A stretch of 64,000 bases of DNA, taken from assembly GCF_005886805.2 (NCBI RefSeq), contig NZ_CP045429.1:528501-592500 (forward strand), in the 5' to 3' direction. The position numbers were made by a program, and so were the translations under genes. A model generated the notes under the pieces. That model worked only from the letters and a program-made list of their open reading frames with translations, ran no database searches and was not told the DNA's origin. Positions 38,327 through 47,935 of this stretch are shown here, piece after piece. This DNA comes from Pseudoalteromonas rubra (lineage in GTDB: Bacteria; Pseudomonadota; Gammaproteobacteria; Enterobacterales; Alteromonadaceae). How positions within the stretch are numbered: the first letter of the stretch is position 1; each line of letters begins with the position of its first letter.

Positions 38327-39784
38327 ATGTTTAAATTTATCGTCAAATTGCACCCTGAAATCGTGATCAAAAGTAAATCGGTTCGCAAACGCTTTACTAT
38401 GGTACTCGAACGAAACATCAAACTGGTGCTGAGCCGCTTTGACGAAAAAGTGACGGTAAAAAATAACTGGGACAACATCACAGTGGTAACGCACAGCGAA
38501 GATCCTAAGATCCGCCAAGCGTTTATCAGTGGTTTGGGCCGCATTCCAGGCATTGTGCAGTTTCTTGAAGTGCAGGAAACCACTTTTGAAACACTGGACG
38601 ACATTTATCAAACCGCACTGCCTTTGGTGGGCCCGCAAATCGAAAATAAGACGTTCTGTGTTCGGGTGAAACGTCAGGGGGATCATGACTTTACTTCCAG
38701 TGACGTAGAAAGGTATGTCGGCGGTGGTTTGAACCAGAACGTGCCGGGCGCACGGGTGCAATTACGCAAACCTGAGGTCACGGTTAAAATTGAAGTAAAA
38801 GGCGATCGTGCTTATATTGTCACAACCAAACATTTGGGTATGGGTGGTTTCCCATTGCCAACACAAGAAGACGTGTTGTCTCTGATGTCGGGTGGCTTTG
38901 ACTCGGGTGTGGCCAGCTACCAGATGATCCGTAAAGGCGCGAGAACCCACTTCTTGTTCTTCAACCTGGGTGGTGCGGCACATGAGATTGGTGTAAAGCA
39001 GGTGAGTCACTACTTGTGGAAGCAATACAGCTCAACGCATAAGGTACGTTTTATCACGGTAGACTTTGAACCTGTGGTGGCAGAGATTTTGGAGAACATC
39101 GAAAGCAGCCAGATGGGCGTCGTGCTCAAACGTATGATGATGCGTGCTGGTTCCGCCGTTGCTGAGCGCTTTGGTATTCAGGCATTAGTGACTGGTGAGT
39201 GTATTGGTCAGGTGTCGAGTCAAACGCTGGCAAACCTGAATGTGATTGATCGTGTCACCGAAACCCTGATCTTACGCCCTCTGATCCAATATGATAAAGA
39301 AGAGATCATTCGCATTGCGCGCCAGATTGGCACCTGTGAAATGGCGGAGTCCATGCCTGAGTACTGTGGTGTGATCTCGAAAAAGCCGACGGTTAAAGCG
39401 AAGCTGGAAAAAATCGAAGCTGAAGAAGGCAAGTTTGACTTTGATGTGCTGGATACCGTGGTGGAAAACGCCATCGTGAAAGACATTCGCGAGATTGAGG
39501 CTGAGGCAAAAGAAGAAGTTAAAGAAGCTGAAAATGTCAGCGATCTGCCTGCGGGTGCCGTGGTGGTTGATATTCGCTCTCCGGAAGAGGAAGATGCCGA
39601 TCCACTTGAGCTGGAGGGAATTGAAGTGATCCACTTGCCATTTTTCCGCCTCGCGACGAAGTTTGGCGATTTACCACAGGACAAAGATTACTACCTCTAT
39701 TGTAATAAAGGCGTGATGAGCCAGTTGCAGGCCCTGATCCTGCACGAAAATGGCTTTGCCAACGTCAGAGTCTATCGCCCATAA
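38327..39784 (+). CDS. thiI: tRNA 4-thiouridine synthetase / thiazole sulfur transfer protein
   Basis: A 485-residue enzyme that adenylates U8 of tRNA and delivers persulfide sulfur, and also passes sulfur to ThiS for thiamine. Order of domains: NFLD-like and THUMP N-terminal region, PP-loop SGGFDSG (188-194), Cys347 in [12 protein letters not shown], and a C-terminal rhodanese domain with catalytic Cys459 in YCNKGVM; these correspond to Cys344 and Cys456 of E. coli. I chose ATG at 38327 ([11 protein letters not shown]) since E. coli ThiI begins MKFIIKL; ATG at 38303 would add eight residues. Length fits. Confidence 0.96.
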   Translation: MFKFIVKLHPEIVIKSKSVRKRFTMVLERNIKLVLSRFDEKVTVKNNWDNITVVTHSEDPKIRQAFISGLGRIPGIVQFLEVQETTFETLDDIYQTALPLVGPQIENKTFCVRVKRQGDHDFTSSDVERYVGGGLNQNVPGARVQLRKPEVTVKIEVKGDRAYIVTTKHLGMGGFPLPTQEDVLSLMSGGFDSGVASYQMIRKGARTHFLFFNLGGAAHEIGVKQVSHYLWKQYSSTHKVRFITVDFEPVVAEILENIESSQMGVVLKRMMMRAGSAVAERFGIQALVTGECIGQVSSQTLANLNVIDRVTETLILRPLIQYDKEEIIRIARQIGTCEMAESMPEYCGVISKKPTVKAKLEKIEAEEGKFDFDVLDTVVENAIVKDIREIEAEAKEEVKEAENVSDLPAGAVVVDIRSPEEEDADPLELEGIEVIHLPFFRLATKFGDLPQDKDYYLYCNKGVMSQLQALILHENGFANVRVYRP

Positions 39785-39800
39785 GGGTTTACCCCCTACA

Positions 39801-39830
39801 GGTGTGGCTGAGCAACGGCTCAGCCACACC
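39801..39830. terminator. Strong hairpin between thiI and Tat-protein gene
   Basis: GGTGTGGCTGAGC (39801-39813) and GCTCAGCCACACC (39818-39830), a perfect 13-base-pair stem with loop AACG, between convergent genes. No T-run, but its place and strength suggest bidirectional termination. Confidence 0.6.
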
Positions 39831-39835
39831 ACATG

Positions 39836-40849
39836 TTACCCCAGCGTTACCTTTTTCAATGCCACACCGGAACGGCTCAGAGCTGATTCAACCAACCGGA
39901 TAGTCAGCGGATCGCGGCTACTCCCTTGTTGCATCCAGACTAATGACTGAGCAGTGCGCGCTGTGACCTGTGTCTTATCGTGCAGCGCACTGAGGTAATG
40001 ACGCGCGAATATCGCCTGGCTGGTCATATCATTAGAGATATTCAGGATCCCCGGATGGACACATTTTTCCTCGCACTGCGCAGTATCAGTGGTTGCGACA
40101 AATCGCGTTGCGTTGTTCGCCACTAGCCTGACTTTGGCAAACACCGCGCGGTTGAGCACGGAGATTTTGGTGACATCATCCAGTTGCCCGGCATACTGAG
40201 CCAGCCCATCAGCAGCCAACAGGGTTTGTGCAATGGCATGTTCGGGGATGACAGGCTGACCATGCTGATCGGTCAGCTGGCCCAGGTATACGATATGATC
40301 GGCACGCTTAGCACTGTGCAAAACGCGTAAAGCCGGTAAACCCTGAGGGAGCGTCAATGTCTCCCAGTGTGTATTGCCCAGGGTATTAACAAAATGTTCC
40401 GGTTTAAATGCCTTGCCCAGCGCCTTGCTTGCCGAGACCACCAGTGACGAGGTTGTCTGGAGGTCGTGTTCACTGCGATAAGCAATGGTGATTTGCTGCG
40501 CCTTCACCCCTTGTGCCAGCAGATGCTTCAGGCTTGCATGCAGGAGTTTGCTGTCAACACTGTAAGGAAATGGTTTATCCGACACGACACCCAGAACAAT
40601 CAGAACCTGATGGCCTGTCCGGATCGGCAAATCCAGCGTGTCAGCCAGTGCCATGTACTGATCCTGCATGTGGGCTTGTTCTTGTAAGCCAGCATTTTTC
40701 AGCGTGGCTGTGGCGACGACGCCCTGATGCACATCAATGGTGTTTTGCCAGGCAAACGTGGGGGTGCTGGTTGCCAGCGCGCCCAGTCCCAGTCCGGTCC
40801 CTTTTAAAAAGGAACGCCTGGACACAGTGGTGTGTTGCTGATTTTTCAT
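39836..40849 (-). CDS. Tat-exported protein of unknown function, DUF362-like
   Basis: A 337-residue protein with a twin-arginine signal (SRRSFLKGTG, residues 10-19, then a hydrophobic run to about residue 33). The mature part has VSDKPFPYSVDSKLLHASLK, a central ADHIVYLGQL and CVHPGILNISNDMTSQAIFA; this order is faintly like DUF362 proteins, but the match is not certain. Export by Tat suggests it folds with a cofactor in the cytoplasm. Last gene of a five-gene operon, 3 bases after another Tat-protein gene, and followed by a strong hairpin. Four Cys residues are present, with CEEKC giving a CxxxC pair. Confidence 0.65.
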   Translation of the reverse strand: MKNQQHTTVSRRSFLKGTGLGLGALATSTPTFAWQNTIDVHQGVVATATLKNAGLQEQAHMQDQYMALADTLDLPIRTGHQVLIVLGVVSDKPFPYSVDSKLLHASLKHLLAQGVKAQQITIAYRSEHDLQTTSSLVVSASKALGKAFKPEHFVNTLGNTHWETLTLPQGLPALRVLHSAKRADHIVYLGQLTDQHGQPVIPEHAIAQTLLAADGLAQYAGQLDDVTKISVLNRAVFAKVRLVANNATRFVATTDTAQCEEKCVHPGILNISNDMTSQAIFARHYLSALHDKTQVTARTAQSLVWMQQGSSRDPLTIRLVESALSRSGVALKKVTLG

Positions 40850-40852
40850 AGA

Positions 40853-41785
40853 TTAAGAAACCTTTTGATAGAGAGCCAGGTATTCAGGAAGCGCCTGGTG
40901 TGAGTTCAGCGCGTGCATATCGACCAGTTTGAACCCATATTGCGCAATTTCCCGGTGCCATGTTGTTGCGGAGCGCAGTCGTGTGCGTTGCGCGGCAGCT
41001 TGCTGCCAGGGTTGCCCTTCAAACAGATTGGTCCAGTCATTCAGCACTGCCGCAAAGTGCTGTTGCACAGGTTTTTGTACGTCATAGAGGCGCATGGCAA
41101 GGTGACCACCAGAGGTCATTTTTCGACTCAGCCCTGACATCATCCCGGTAAACATCCCTTGGCTGTAACAGTGTGGGCCGTCATAAATGGCAGCCAGTTG
41201 CAAATGGGTGTCTTCGTTCAGCGCCTGTGCGTGTTGATCTACTTCAGTGGTTGTGGTGATACTGATCACATCGGATCGCGCGATGGGACTGTAACTTGCC
41301 GGCATAGGCCGGGTAACAGTCAATTTGCGACCACTCACTTGTGGCAACTGAGCAATGGGATCAAAGCTGCTGTTGGGTAAGCCAAAACTGATGTAACCGT
41401 CTACCGGGACTGCAGTGATGAGATCTTGTAATGACTCAATACACTGGATTTGACGATCCTGATAGCGATGCATGTTGATCAGATTCAGGTTCATTGAGTC
41501 CTGCGTCACTAGTTCGTTAAGGCGCGTGTAGATAGCGTGTTCACTCTCTAGTTGCGCGATACATTGGATCGCCTGTGTATGGATCTCAGCATCCTGATAA
41601 AGGTGTAGTTGCTGAGCCAGAATGGGCAGCAATTCAGTCAGTCGATTTTTGTCCAGGTAGAGTGCATGATAGCTATTCTCCTGATTTAACAAGGCCCTGA
41701 CTAACGGAGAGGCTGCAACCTGACAACCAGTCAGTCCTGCAAGTGCGAAACTGCTTTTTAAAAACGTACGCCGCGACAATGTCAT
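40853..41785 (-). CDS. Tat-exported protein of unknown function
   Basis: A 310-residue protein with a clear twin-arginine signal: SRRTFLKSSFALAGLTGC (residues 4-21), where LTGC could also be a lipobox, so it may be a Tat-exported lipoprotein. I do not recognise the mature domain; it contains NLNLINMHRYQDRQ and DGPHCYSQGMFTGMMSG, with an HCY pair that could bind metal. It is fourth in the oxidase/decarboxylase operon, 70 bases after the ThDP gene and 3 bases before the next Tat gene. It may serve the exported part of the same pathway. Confidence 0.65.
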   Translation of the reverse strand: MTLSRRTFLKSSFALAGLTGCQVAASPLVRALLNQENSYHALYLDKNRLTELLPILAQQLHLYQDAEIHTQAIQCIAQLESEHAIYTRLNELVTQDSMNLNLINMHRYQDRQIQCIESLQDLITAVPVDGYISFGLPNSSFDPIAQLPQVSGRKLTVTRPMPASYSPIARSDVISITTTTEVDQHAQALNEDTHLQLAAIYDGPHCYSQGMFTGMMSGLSRKMTSGGHLAMRLYDVQKPVQQHFAAVLNDWTNLFEGQPWQQAAAQRTRLRSATTWHREIAQYGFKLVDMHALNSHQALPEYLALYQKVS

Positions 41786-41855
41786 CCTTATACCCTTGTG
41801 CTGAAGAGGCGTAAACGCCTCTTGAAACGATTAAAAGAATAAATACCTGATTGGC

Positions 41856-43550
41856 TTAAATACCCAAGAAAGCACGGTTTTCGGCCGGCAGATCTTTCAT
41901 TGGGATCTGTGCTGCAATAACGCAGGGTTGATCCGGACGAGCATGTGCGTGATGCAGTGCGCCCAGCAGATCATCATAACTGGTGACCCTGAGGCCAATT
42001 CCGCCATTGTAGACATGGGGCATGTTTTCGTACTTCCAGCCATTGAGCATCACGTAGTCCAGTGGGGCTTTGTTCGGCTCAGTAAAGAAAGTGCCATCGA
42101 TCAGGAACTGCTCAATGGCATACGAACCGTTGTCGATGATCACTATGATGCCAGGTATCTGATTCTGGACGAATGACGAGAAGGCTTGCGACACCATTTG
42201 GAAACCGCCATCACCTGTCACTATCAGTGGCCGTTTGCCAGTTGCAAAGTAAGCGCCGATTGCGGCGGGTGTGCCCTGACCGATTGACAACCAGATGGGG
42301 TTTGAAAGGAAGCATTGGGTATCCAGTACCGGAATATCTGCTCCTGGGAAACTGGCCAGGCAAGTGTCCAGGCTGATGTAATAAGGATCAGGTTGTTCCG
42401 TCAGGAAGTCACCAATCGCAGCAAAGATGCCGTCGTGACCGAGCGTGCCGTTATACGGGTCATCACCCAGTTTGGATTGCCATTGTGCACGGCGATCCTG
42501 GTACGTTTGTCCTGCTACGGTAGGGATTTGGCGATCTGTGTGAGTCAACTCAGGTAATTGATTCAGTGACTCTAAAGAGGCGCCCAGTGACAGTTTAGGC
42601 AGCACCTCGGTCCCTATCATGGCTTTATTGAATGCGACACGAAGCAGTTTGTCGCCCAGAGAGGTGACCATGTAGCGATGGTCAATACCGAATAAACACC
42701 CGAGGGCAATGACGCAATCTGACGATTCAACGCCCTGAGTCACAGTGGACGGTGCCAGATCGCTATCATAAACGCCGCAGAACAGCGGGTGAGATTCACT
42801 AACCAGTGATTTGGACAATAAGGTGGTATAAAACGGCAAGTTTTGTGCTTCAACAAATCGCATGGCCTCATCGATTAAGTCAAAACGCACCAGCTCAGCT
42901 CCTAACAAGACCACCGGATTGCTTGCTTGAGCAAGTTTGTCGGCGACGGCCTGCGTGAAGGGTCTTGCTCCTCGTTTAAAGCGCTTCGGACTGTAAGCCA
43001 GGTTAGGAGAAAAATGACCAATCGGTTGCTTCCATAGATCTTGTGGGATCTCGATGTAAACCGGACCTGAGCGTTCAATGGCCATGATCAACAAACGATC
43101 GATGCGGTCTGCTGCGCCTTCCAGAGTGCGGATCTCCGCTGCACCCAGAGTTAGCTTACGAAACACTTTCAGGTCTGTTTTGCCAAATCCGGTTGAGTGG
43201 GAGAAGAGGACGTCATATTCTGCTTCCAGGCGTAAATCTTTGTCTGTTGGGCCACCATTGATCACTGCCAATGGCACGCGTTCAGTGAGGGCACTGGCAA
43301 TGCCGTTTGCCATACTGAGCGTACCAACGCCATACGCGACCGATACCGCACCGATTGCCCCTTGTCTGCCGTAGCCATCAGCAGCATAGCCGGCTTCCAG
43401 CTCGTTGACTGTATTCACAAACTGCATATCCGGGTCGGCTACCAGGCTATCAATAAAATCTGAGCATGAAGTGCCGGGCACCCCAAATACGTGATAACAA
43501 CCAAGTTGCTTTAGTCTGAGCGTAATAAACTCAGCAACAGTGTAAGACAT
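41856..43550 (-). CDS. ThDP-dependent 2-keto-acid decarboxylase or acyloin synthase
   Basis: A 564-residue enzyme of the pyruvate/indolepyruvate decarboxylase family. The N-terminal catalytic Glu is Glu50 in NELEAGYAADGYGR, and the ThDP/Mg motif is GDG at 446-448 with Asn474 (GDGGFQM ... IDNGSYA). The HH pair of classic decarboxylases is only partly kept (LFSHSTGFG). It would decarboxylate a 2-keto acid to an aldehyde, or couple it to a second keto acid as in acyloin synthesis. The gene lies 17 bases downstream of an amino-acid oxidase gene, whose product would be its substrate. Acetolactate synthase is less likely: no small subunit and no ilv context. Confidence 0.85.
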   Translation of the reverse strand: MSYTVAEFITLRLKQLGCYHVFGVPGTSCSDFIDSLVADPDMQFVNTVNELEAGYAADGYGRQGAIGAVSVAYGVGTLSMANGIASALTERVPLAVINGGPTDKDLRLEAEYDVLFSHSTGFGKTDLKVFRKLTLGAAEIRTLEGAADRIDRLLIMAIERSGPVYIEIPQDLWKQPIGHFSPNLAYSPKRFKRGARPFTQAVADKLAQASNPVVLLGAELVRFDLIDEAMRFVEAQNLPFYTTLLSKSLVSESHPLFCGVYDSDLAPSTVTQGVESSDCVIALGCLFGIDHRYMVTSLGDKLLRVAFNKAMIGTEVLPKLSLGASLESLNQLPELTHTDRQIPTVAGQTYQDRRAQWQSKLGDDPYNGTLGHDGIFAAIGDFLTEQPDPYYISLDTCLASFPGADIPVLDTQCFLSNPIWLSIGQGTPAAIGAYFATGKRPLIVTGDGGFQMVSQAFSSFVQNQIPGIIVIIDNGSYAIEQFLIDGTFFTEPNKAPLDYVMLNGWKYENMPHVYNGGIGLRVTSYDDLLGALHHAHARPDQPCVIAAQIPMKDLPAENRAFLGI

Positions 43551-43567
43551 GTTCTTTCCTTAAATAG

Positions 43568-45061
43568 TTATGCTTTTTGACTTATGTACTGGACGGCTTC
43601 CAGCGCCGATACCAGGGCACCCTGGATCCATGAGTGGTAAAGGGAGCAATGTTCCCCGGCGAAACATAAGCGCTGTTCAGGCGCACTCATCAGTGCGTAA
43701 TAATCCTGATGATCTCTGGGGTTAAAAAAGGCGTAAGCGCCTGCTGAATGGGTGTGGTTCGTCCAGCTCCAGCGCAGCACACTCAAAATATCGTCGCGTT
43801 CGATATAGGGATGCACTTTCTTCAGCTCAGTGTAAATAAACTCTTTAAGCTCGAAGTTATTCAGTGTGTCGACCCGGCGTGCATGCTGGCCCCAGGTGTA
43901 AGATGCCAACAAGTAACTGGGAGAGCGCGATACCTGAGGATCTTTGCTTTGCGCGTTGTCTGCCGGGAACCAGGTATGGCCCAGGCCCACATCATAGATG
44001 GTGCTGCCGCCATAAATCCCTTCGTTGAGTTCCCAGAAACGGTTTTTCGTTCGGATAAGCACTTTGGTTGCTGAATCATAATTGACCTGTGCAAATGCCC
44101 GGGACTTGAGCGGGTTGATGGACTGGTTAAAGTCTACCTTGCCGAGCACACCAAAGGGCAGTGTACAAATGGCAAAGTCTGAACGCAGTGTGTGTTTAGA
44201 GCGATCTCTGAGCTGGTACGTGACAGCAACGCCACTGGCCTGGTTGTCAATAGCGATTACCCGCGCACCCGCTTTAAACTGCACGCCATGCTGGATCTTT
44301 TCGAATAGCTTGCGAGGTAACAAGTCGGTGCCCCCAACGACTTCGTCGAAGCCATCAAACCAGACGCGCTCCAGCTCTTCTCTGAGGTGCTCGGAAAAGG
44401 ACGTTTGCATCAGTGTGGATACACCATAAATGGCACTGACATATTCCAGTGCATCGAGACTTAAGCCGGCTGCAACGAACGCGTCTTTTAATGACATGTC
44501 ATCCAGTGCTTTGAGCCTTTCGCTGTCTAGTGTTCTGTTATAAAGCGCCTTTTTTTCATCACTGCTGAGTGAATTGAGGACCTCGGTGACCGCGATTTCC
44601 CACATGTTGTCGGCAGACATTTTTTGCTCCGCCGGACTGAGGGTAAAATGCTGTTTTAACTGTTCGAACCCGGCTTCACTGCGGGGGACTTTCTGACCTC
44701 GGATCATGGCAAAGGTCTTGTCATTTTCCTGAACGAAATGGCGCATTTTCAGTCCCATTTCGCGAATGTAATGACGAGTCAGGTGATGCTCTGTGGGGAT
44801 CCGCATTGCGCCCAGCTCCGCGTATAATTTGTCAGACTCTCGCAGTGTTCTGACCCGTCCGCCAATGTGACTAGGGTCGGCCTCCAAAAGGGTGACTTTT
44901 GCCCCCAGTCTCAACAGCTCATAGGCTGCGCTGAGGCCTGCGACACCTGCACCAATGATAGTCACAGTAGGTCGTGTGGTAAGACTGTTGTCTTGCAATG
45001 CTCGCACCTTGTTGAGTACAACCAGCGGATCAGGAACAATGTTTGAAATACCTTTTTGCAT
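43568..45061 (-). CDS. Flavin amine oxidase / L-amino acid oxidase
   Basis: A 497-residue FAD enzyme of the monoamine/L-amino-acid oxidase family. Dinucleotide motif GAGVAG at 37-42, ADPSHIGGRVRT with the FAD-binding GGR, AELGAMRIPTEHH, and C-terminal FAGEHCSLYHSWIQGAL. The GAMRIP stretch is that of L-amino-acid oxidases. It would turn an L-amino acid into a 2-keto acid with ammonia and H2O2. ATG at 45061 has AAGGA 9 bases upstream; the TTG at 45070 abuts that site and is unlikely. No signal peptide. Flanked by the lipoprotein gene (24 bases) and the ThDP gene (17 bases). An aromatic substrate is plausible but not shown. Confidence 0.85.
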   Translation of the reverse strand: MQKGISNIVPDPLVVLNKVRALQDNSLTTRPTVTIIGAGVAGLSAAYELLRLGAKVTLLEADPSHIGGRVRTLRESDKLYAELGAMRIPTEHHLTRHYIREMGLKMRHFVQENDKTFAMIRGQKVPRSEAGFEQLKQHFTLSPAEQKMSADNMWEIAVTEVLNSLSSDEKKALYNRTLDSERLKALDDMSLKDAFVAAGLSLDALEYVSAIYGVSTLMQTSFSEHLREELERVWFDGFDEVVGGTDLLPRKLFEKIQHGVQFKAGARVIAIDNQASGVAVTYQLRDRSKHTLRSDFAICTLPFGVLGKVDFNQSINPLKSRAFAQVNYDSATKVLIRTKNRFWELNEGIYGGSTIYDVGLGHTWFPADNAQSKDPQVSRSPSYLLASYTWGQHARRVDTLNNFELKEFIYTELKKVHPYIERDDILSVLRWSWTNHTHSAGAYAFFNPRDHQDYYALMSAPEQRLCFAGEHCSLYHSWIQGALVSALEAVQYISQKA

Positions 45062-45085
45062 ACTTTTCAATCCTTGTCTGCATGT

Positions 45086-45916
45086 TTAAAGTTGCAAAGC
45101 CTGAGTGATGACTTCAGCCAGTTCAAATGGTTTGGTGAGCATGGGCAAATGGCCGGAATCCAGGCTATAGGTCTGCGTAATACCAATGGATTCAGCAATT
45201 TTCTTTTGTGAGGACAGAGAAATAATCTTGTCCTGAATGGCGAAAACATAGGCTTTATTAATTGGCGCCAAAGTGGCTTTGCTCAGCATCACTTTGCCAT
45301 CTCCGGTAATGGCTGGCTCATCGACTGAGTTATCCAGTACAAACTGTTGCTGGGATTTGCTGTGTGTTTCAGTGAATGAAGATAAATAGGCTGAAGTATC
45401 GGAAATCTTCATCCAGCCATCTTCATATGTGATCCCGGAAAAATAATGATCTTCATCCTGTTTGCTTAGCAGCGCAAAAGGCTTAGCGCCTTCTATCGGT
45501 GCAACGGCACTAACATAGACAATGTCACTGATGTTGACATCATTACATAGCGTGATGGCTTTGTGTACAACGGCACCGCCCTGGCTATGTGCAACCAGTG
45601 CCAGTGGTTGGGGATACGATCGTAAATGTGTACACAAACTTTGAGCTGCATGATCTAAGGTGATGGATTTAGGATCTATGGTGGTTTTGCGCCCGGGTAA
45701 GTCAACGACGTAGTTGCTGATCCCTTTCTTTGTCAGTTGAGATTGCACCGTTGACCAGGCGGTTCCTTTCGAATGCGCGCCATGAATAAATATGACAGAT
45801 TTTTTATGGGCGTCTGTCTCTTGAGTAAGAGATTGCACAGGTGCTTGTTGAGAAGTGCTATTACAGCCACTCAAAATAACAGCACAGCTCAACGGCAACC
45901 AAACCTTTGAGTTCAT
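45086..45916 (-). CDS. Lipoprotein alpha/beta hydrolase
   Basis: A 276-residue envelope lipoprotein esterase. The lipobox is LSGC (Cys18). IFIHGAHSKGTAW forms the oxyanion region, AHSQGG holds nucleophile Ser111, and DSGHLPML near the end the catalytic His. It resembles alpha/beta hydrolase-6 family esterases (MES/salicylate-esterase like). First gene of the minus-strand operon with the oxidase and decarboxylase. It may release or hydrolyse an ester made or taken up by the pathway. Confidence 0.85.
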   Translation of the reverse strand: MNSKVWLPLSCAVILSGCNSTSQQAPVQSLTQETDAHKKSVIFIHGAHSKGTAWSTVQSQLTKKGISNYVVDLPGRKTTIDPKSITLDHAAQSLCTHLRSYPQPLALVAHSQGGAVVHKAITLCNDVNISDIVYVSAVAPIEGAKPFALLSKQDEDHYFSGITYEDGWMKISDTSAYLSSFTETHSKSQQQFVLDNSVDEPAITGDGKVMLSKATLAPINKAYVFAIQDKIISLSSQKKIAESIGITQTYSLDSGHLPMLTKPFELAEVITQALQL

Positions 45917-46511
45917 ATTAAATCCTTCTTGATTAAAGTAAAGGCTGTTGAAATCGCGGGCATGGTAGCAAAAAAAATTCCCAATATTAAGCTCGGTTTA
46001 TACTGTGTTTTCTTGGTGTTTACATTCTGTAAACCTATGAATTGCGTATTATGTTTTGAATGCTGATTGAGTAGGTAAGTTAAAAATGCGGTTTTCCTGG
46101 GTAATTATTCAGGTTGGATTGGGCGTTATAAAATAGACTTTTGTCTAATCGATAAGAAAAAATATTTCATGCTTACCGCGTCGCTTGCAGGACCTGATAC
46201 TAAATTAGTCTCCATTATCGAACCATTTACATGCTTTTTATTCACGAGCATCATTTGACAATGAATAATTCATGCATGCTCTGTAGCGTGACAAATGTGT
46301 CATTTTATCGCTTGACGACGACTCTCTGTCTGGGAGTGCATAAAGTGACATTGCATCATGACAGCTGATTGTTGTAAAAACTGCAGAAAATCTAAATAAA
46401 AATCATTACCAAAAATTTTGAATTTTGTGAGCCAGAGGCATTTTTTGGTCGCTCAGGTTACTTTTTACAGAATAAAGTAGTGAAAATAGTGCGCTGAGAA
46501 AGGTCTTGGTA
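45917..46511. other. 595-base intergenic region with operator-like palindrome
   Basis: No coding frame seen on either strand. AT-rich, holding the promoter region of the minus-strand oxidase operon and the end of panE. The palindrome GTTTACATTCTGTAAAC (46018-46034), perfect 7-base arms, lies about 100 bases upstream of the lipoprotein gene. A second palindrome, TGAATAATTCA at 46262-46272, is shorter than an ARG box. Confidence 0.45.
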
Positions 46512-47420
46512 CTACTTATGAATGGGATGTAGTGATTGTACTTGCTTGAGCAGGCGAGCATTGTGGGGGGCGGTGATCCCCAATTGTTTTGCCAGTTCGG
46601 TGACATAGCCGCACATAGCATCGATTTCCGTACGTCTGTGGTTGCTGACATCCTGAGCCATTGAAGAAAAGTTGCCCGCCGTCAGTGTCATTACTTGATA
46701 GGCACGCGCAAGCTCTTCGTTAAGTTTCAGTGGTACTCCGATATGATTGGCAATCGTGCAGGCCTCATTTAACACAGACAATACCTGACTGGCGTAGCAA
46801 GGTGCACGCAGGCGACCGTTTTTGAGCCCGGTAAGGGCGCTGAGCGGATTGATAGCAAGATTGACACACAGCTTTTGCCATCGCAACAACTGAATATCAT
46901 TGGCCAGTTCTGCGTCTTGTAATGTAGGTTCAAGAAGGTGTTTAAACACCCTTTGTGCGCGCTGCTGTGCGACTGGGTTACAGGGACCAAACAGGCTTTT
47001 ACCGGGGCCGGTATATTCAACTGTTGTGCTGTCAGGCTTCCACCCACCCATACTGGTAGAAAGAAAAAACAATCCTTGCTGCTCGTTAAGTGCATCGGTG
47101 ATGGGCGCCAGCGCCTGGATCCCGTTGTGGCTCAAAATGACATTGGCATCCTGAGTAAGATGAGGCTTCAGCGATATAAAGGCGTCAGTAAGCTGATAGG
47201 ATTTAACCGGGATAATACACAGTGAAACAGGCTGTTGTTGTTGCGTCAGGGCTTGCCAGGTCACGCACTTTACGGCCAGTTGCTTGCGCTGTAGATGCGT
47301 TTGGAAAAATACCGCCTCAGTAGGTGTTCGGGTGATCAGGGTAACCTGATGGGTGTTTGCCAGTTTTTCGGCAAGTAACAAGCCTATCGCCCCTTTGCCG
47401 ACTATAAACAACTCAGACAT
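46512..47420 (-). CDS. panE: 2-dehydropantoate 2-reductase family protein
   Basis: A 302-residue NADP-dependent reductase of the ketopantoate reductase family. GKGAIG (8-13) is the Rossmann motif, KLCVNLAINPLSALTGLKNG holds the conserved Lys and Asn, and the C-terminal helix ends with EIDAMCGYVTELAKQLGI. It reduces 2-dehydropantoate to pantoate in CoA synthesis. The ATG at 47420 fits the family N terminus; a longer frame to 47555 overlaps the VanZ-like gene. It overlaps that gene by 8 bases. A paralogue with another substrate cannot be ruled out. Confidence 0.88.
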   Translation of the reverse strand: MSELFIVGKGAIGLLLAEKLANTHQVTLITRTPTEAVFFQTHLQRKQLAVKCVTWQALTQQQQPVSLCIIPVKSYQLTDAFISLKPHLTQDANVILSHNGIQALAPITDALNEQQGLFFLSTSMGGWKPDSTTVEYTGPGKSLFGPCNPVAQQRAQRVFKHLLEPTLQDAELANDIQLLRWQKLCVNLAINPLSALTGLKNGRLRAPCYASQVLSVLNEACTIANHIGVPLKLNEELARAYQVMTLTAGNFSSMAQDVSNHRRTEIDAMCGYVTELAKQLGITAPHNARLLKQVQSLHPIHK

Positions 47421-47766
47421 ATGATTTGCCTGTTTTGCGGCAGTAGATCCAATAGGCGGCAAAGTAGCTGATGGCGCCCGCAAGATCGGCCATAAAGTCT
47501 CCCCAGGAAGCTTGACGATAGGGGAGTGAGTCCTGCATCCACTCAATGCCAGCACCGTAAAGCGTTAGCAGTACCAGATGAAACCAGATCTTAAAGCGAA
47601 ATGCATGGTGAGAGAAAAACGCCAGTATGAAAAATACCCCAAAGTGGGCGACTTTGTCGGCGTGTTCAAATCTAACAATTTGATTGGTCTGGATCTCTTT
47701 GGCAAACAAAAAAGTGCAAACGGCTAAAGAGAGTAATAACAGGCATTGATAAAGTCGACGCGCCAC
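47413..47766 (-). CDS. VanZ-like membrane protein
   Basis: A 117-residue inner-membrane protein with about four hydrophobic segments. ADKVAHFGVFFILAFF and GAGIEWMQDSLPYRQASWGD are the VanZ-family marks (DKxxHF, E.xQ...R.x..D). GTG at 47766 has GGAAG 5 bases upstream, and the TTG at 47778 has no ribosome site. Co-transcribed with panE. The role of chromosomal VanZ-like proteins is mostly unknown. Confidence 0.75.
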   Translation of the reverse strand: MARRLYQCLLLLSLAVCTFLFAKEIQTNQIVRFEHADKVAHFGVFFILAFFSHHAFRFKIWFHLVLLTLYGAGIEWMQDSLPYRQASWGDFMADLAGAISYFAAYWIYCRKTGKSYV

Positions 47767-47935
47767 AAATACTTCCAAATCATTAGGGGTGAAAAATCCA
47801 GTATATCATTGAAATCTGAAAATGGGATGAAGCTACGCAATTCCGTTCCGAATTATAAAACGCGTGTTCAGAGGGTGGTCGCGCCGTGGCCTTTGGGTTG
47901 CTATAATCCGGAAAAACATTATCCAGGAGCTAGAT

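Noticed and set aside
38261..38761. 166-codon frame antisense to thiI
   Set aside because: Lies opposite a conserved gene; composition is that of a shadow frame.
39220..39684. Serine-rich antisense frame of 154 codons within thiI
   Set aside because: A low-complexity shadow of the acidic region of ThiI.
41856..43550. Acetolactate synthase large subunit
   Set aside because: No small subunit and no ilv genes; the sequence is nearer to indolepyruvate/pyruvate decarboxylases and the neighbour is an amino acid oxidase.
46018..46034. TyrR box in front of the oxidase operon
   Set aside because: Half-sites are in reverse order and spacing compared with TGTAAA-N6-TTTACA.
46262..46272. TGAATAATTCA as an ARG box
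   Set aside because: The half-sites are spaced by one base; ARG boxes need four, and no arginine gene is near.
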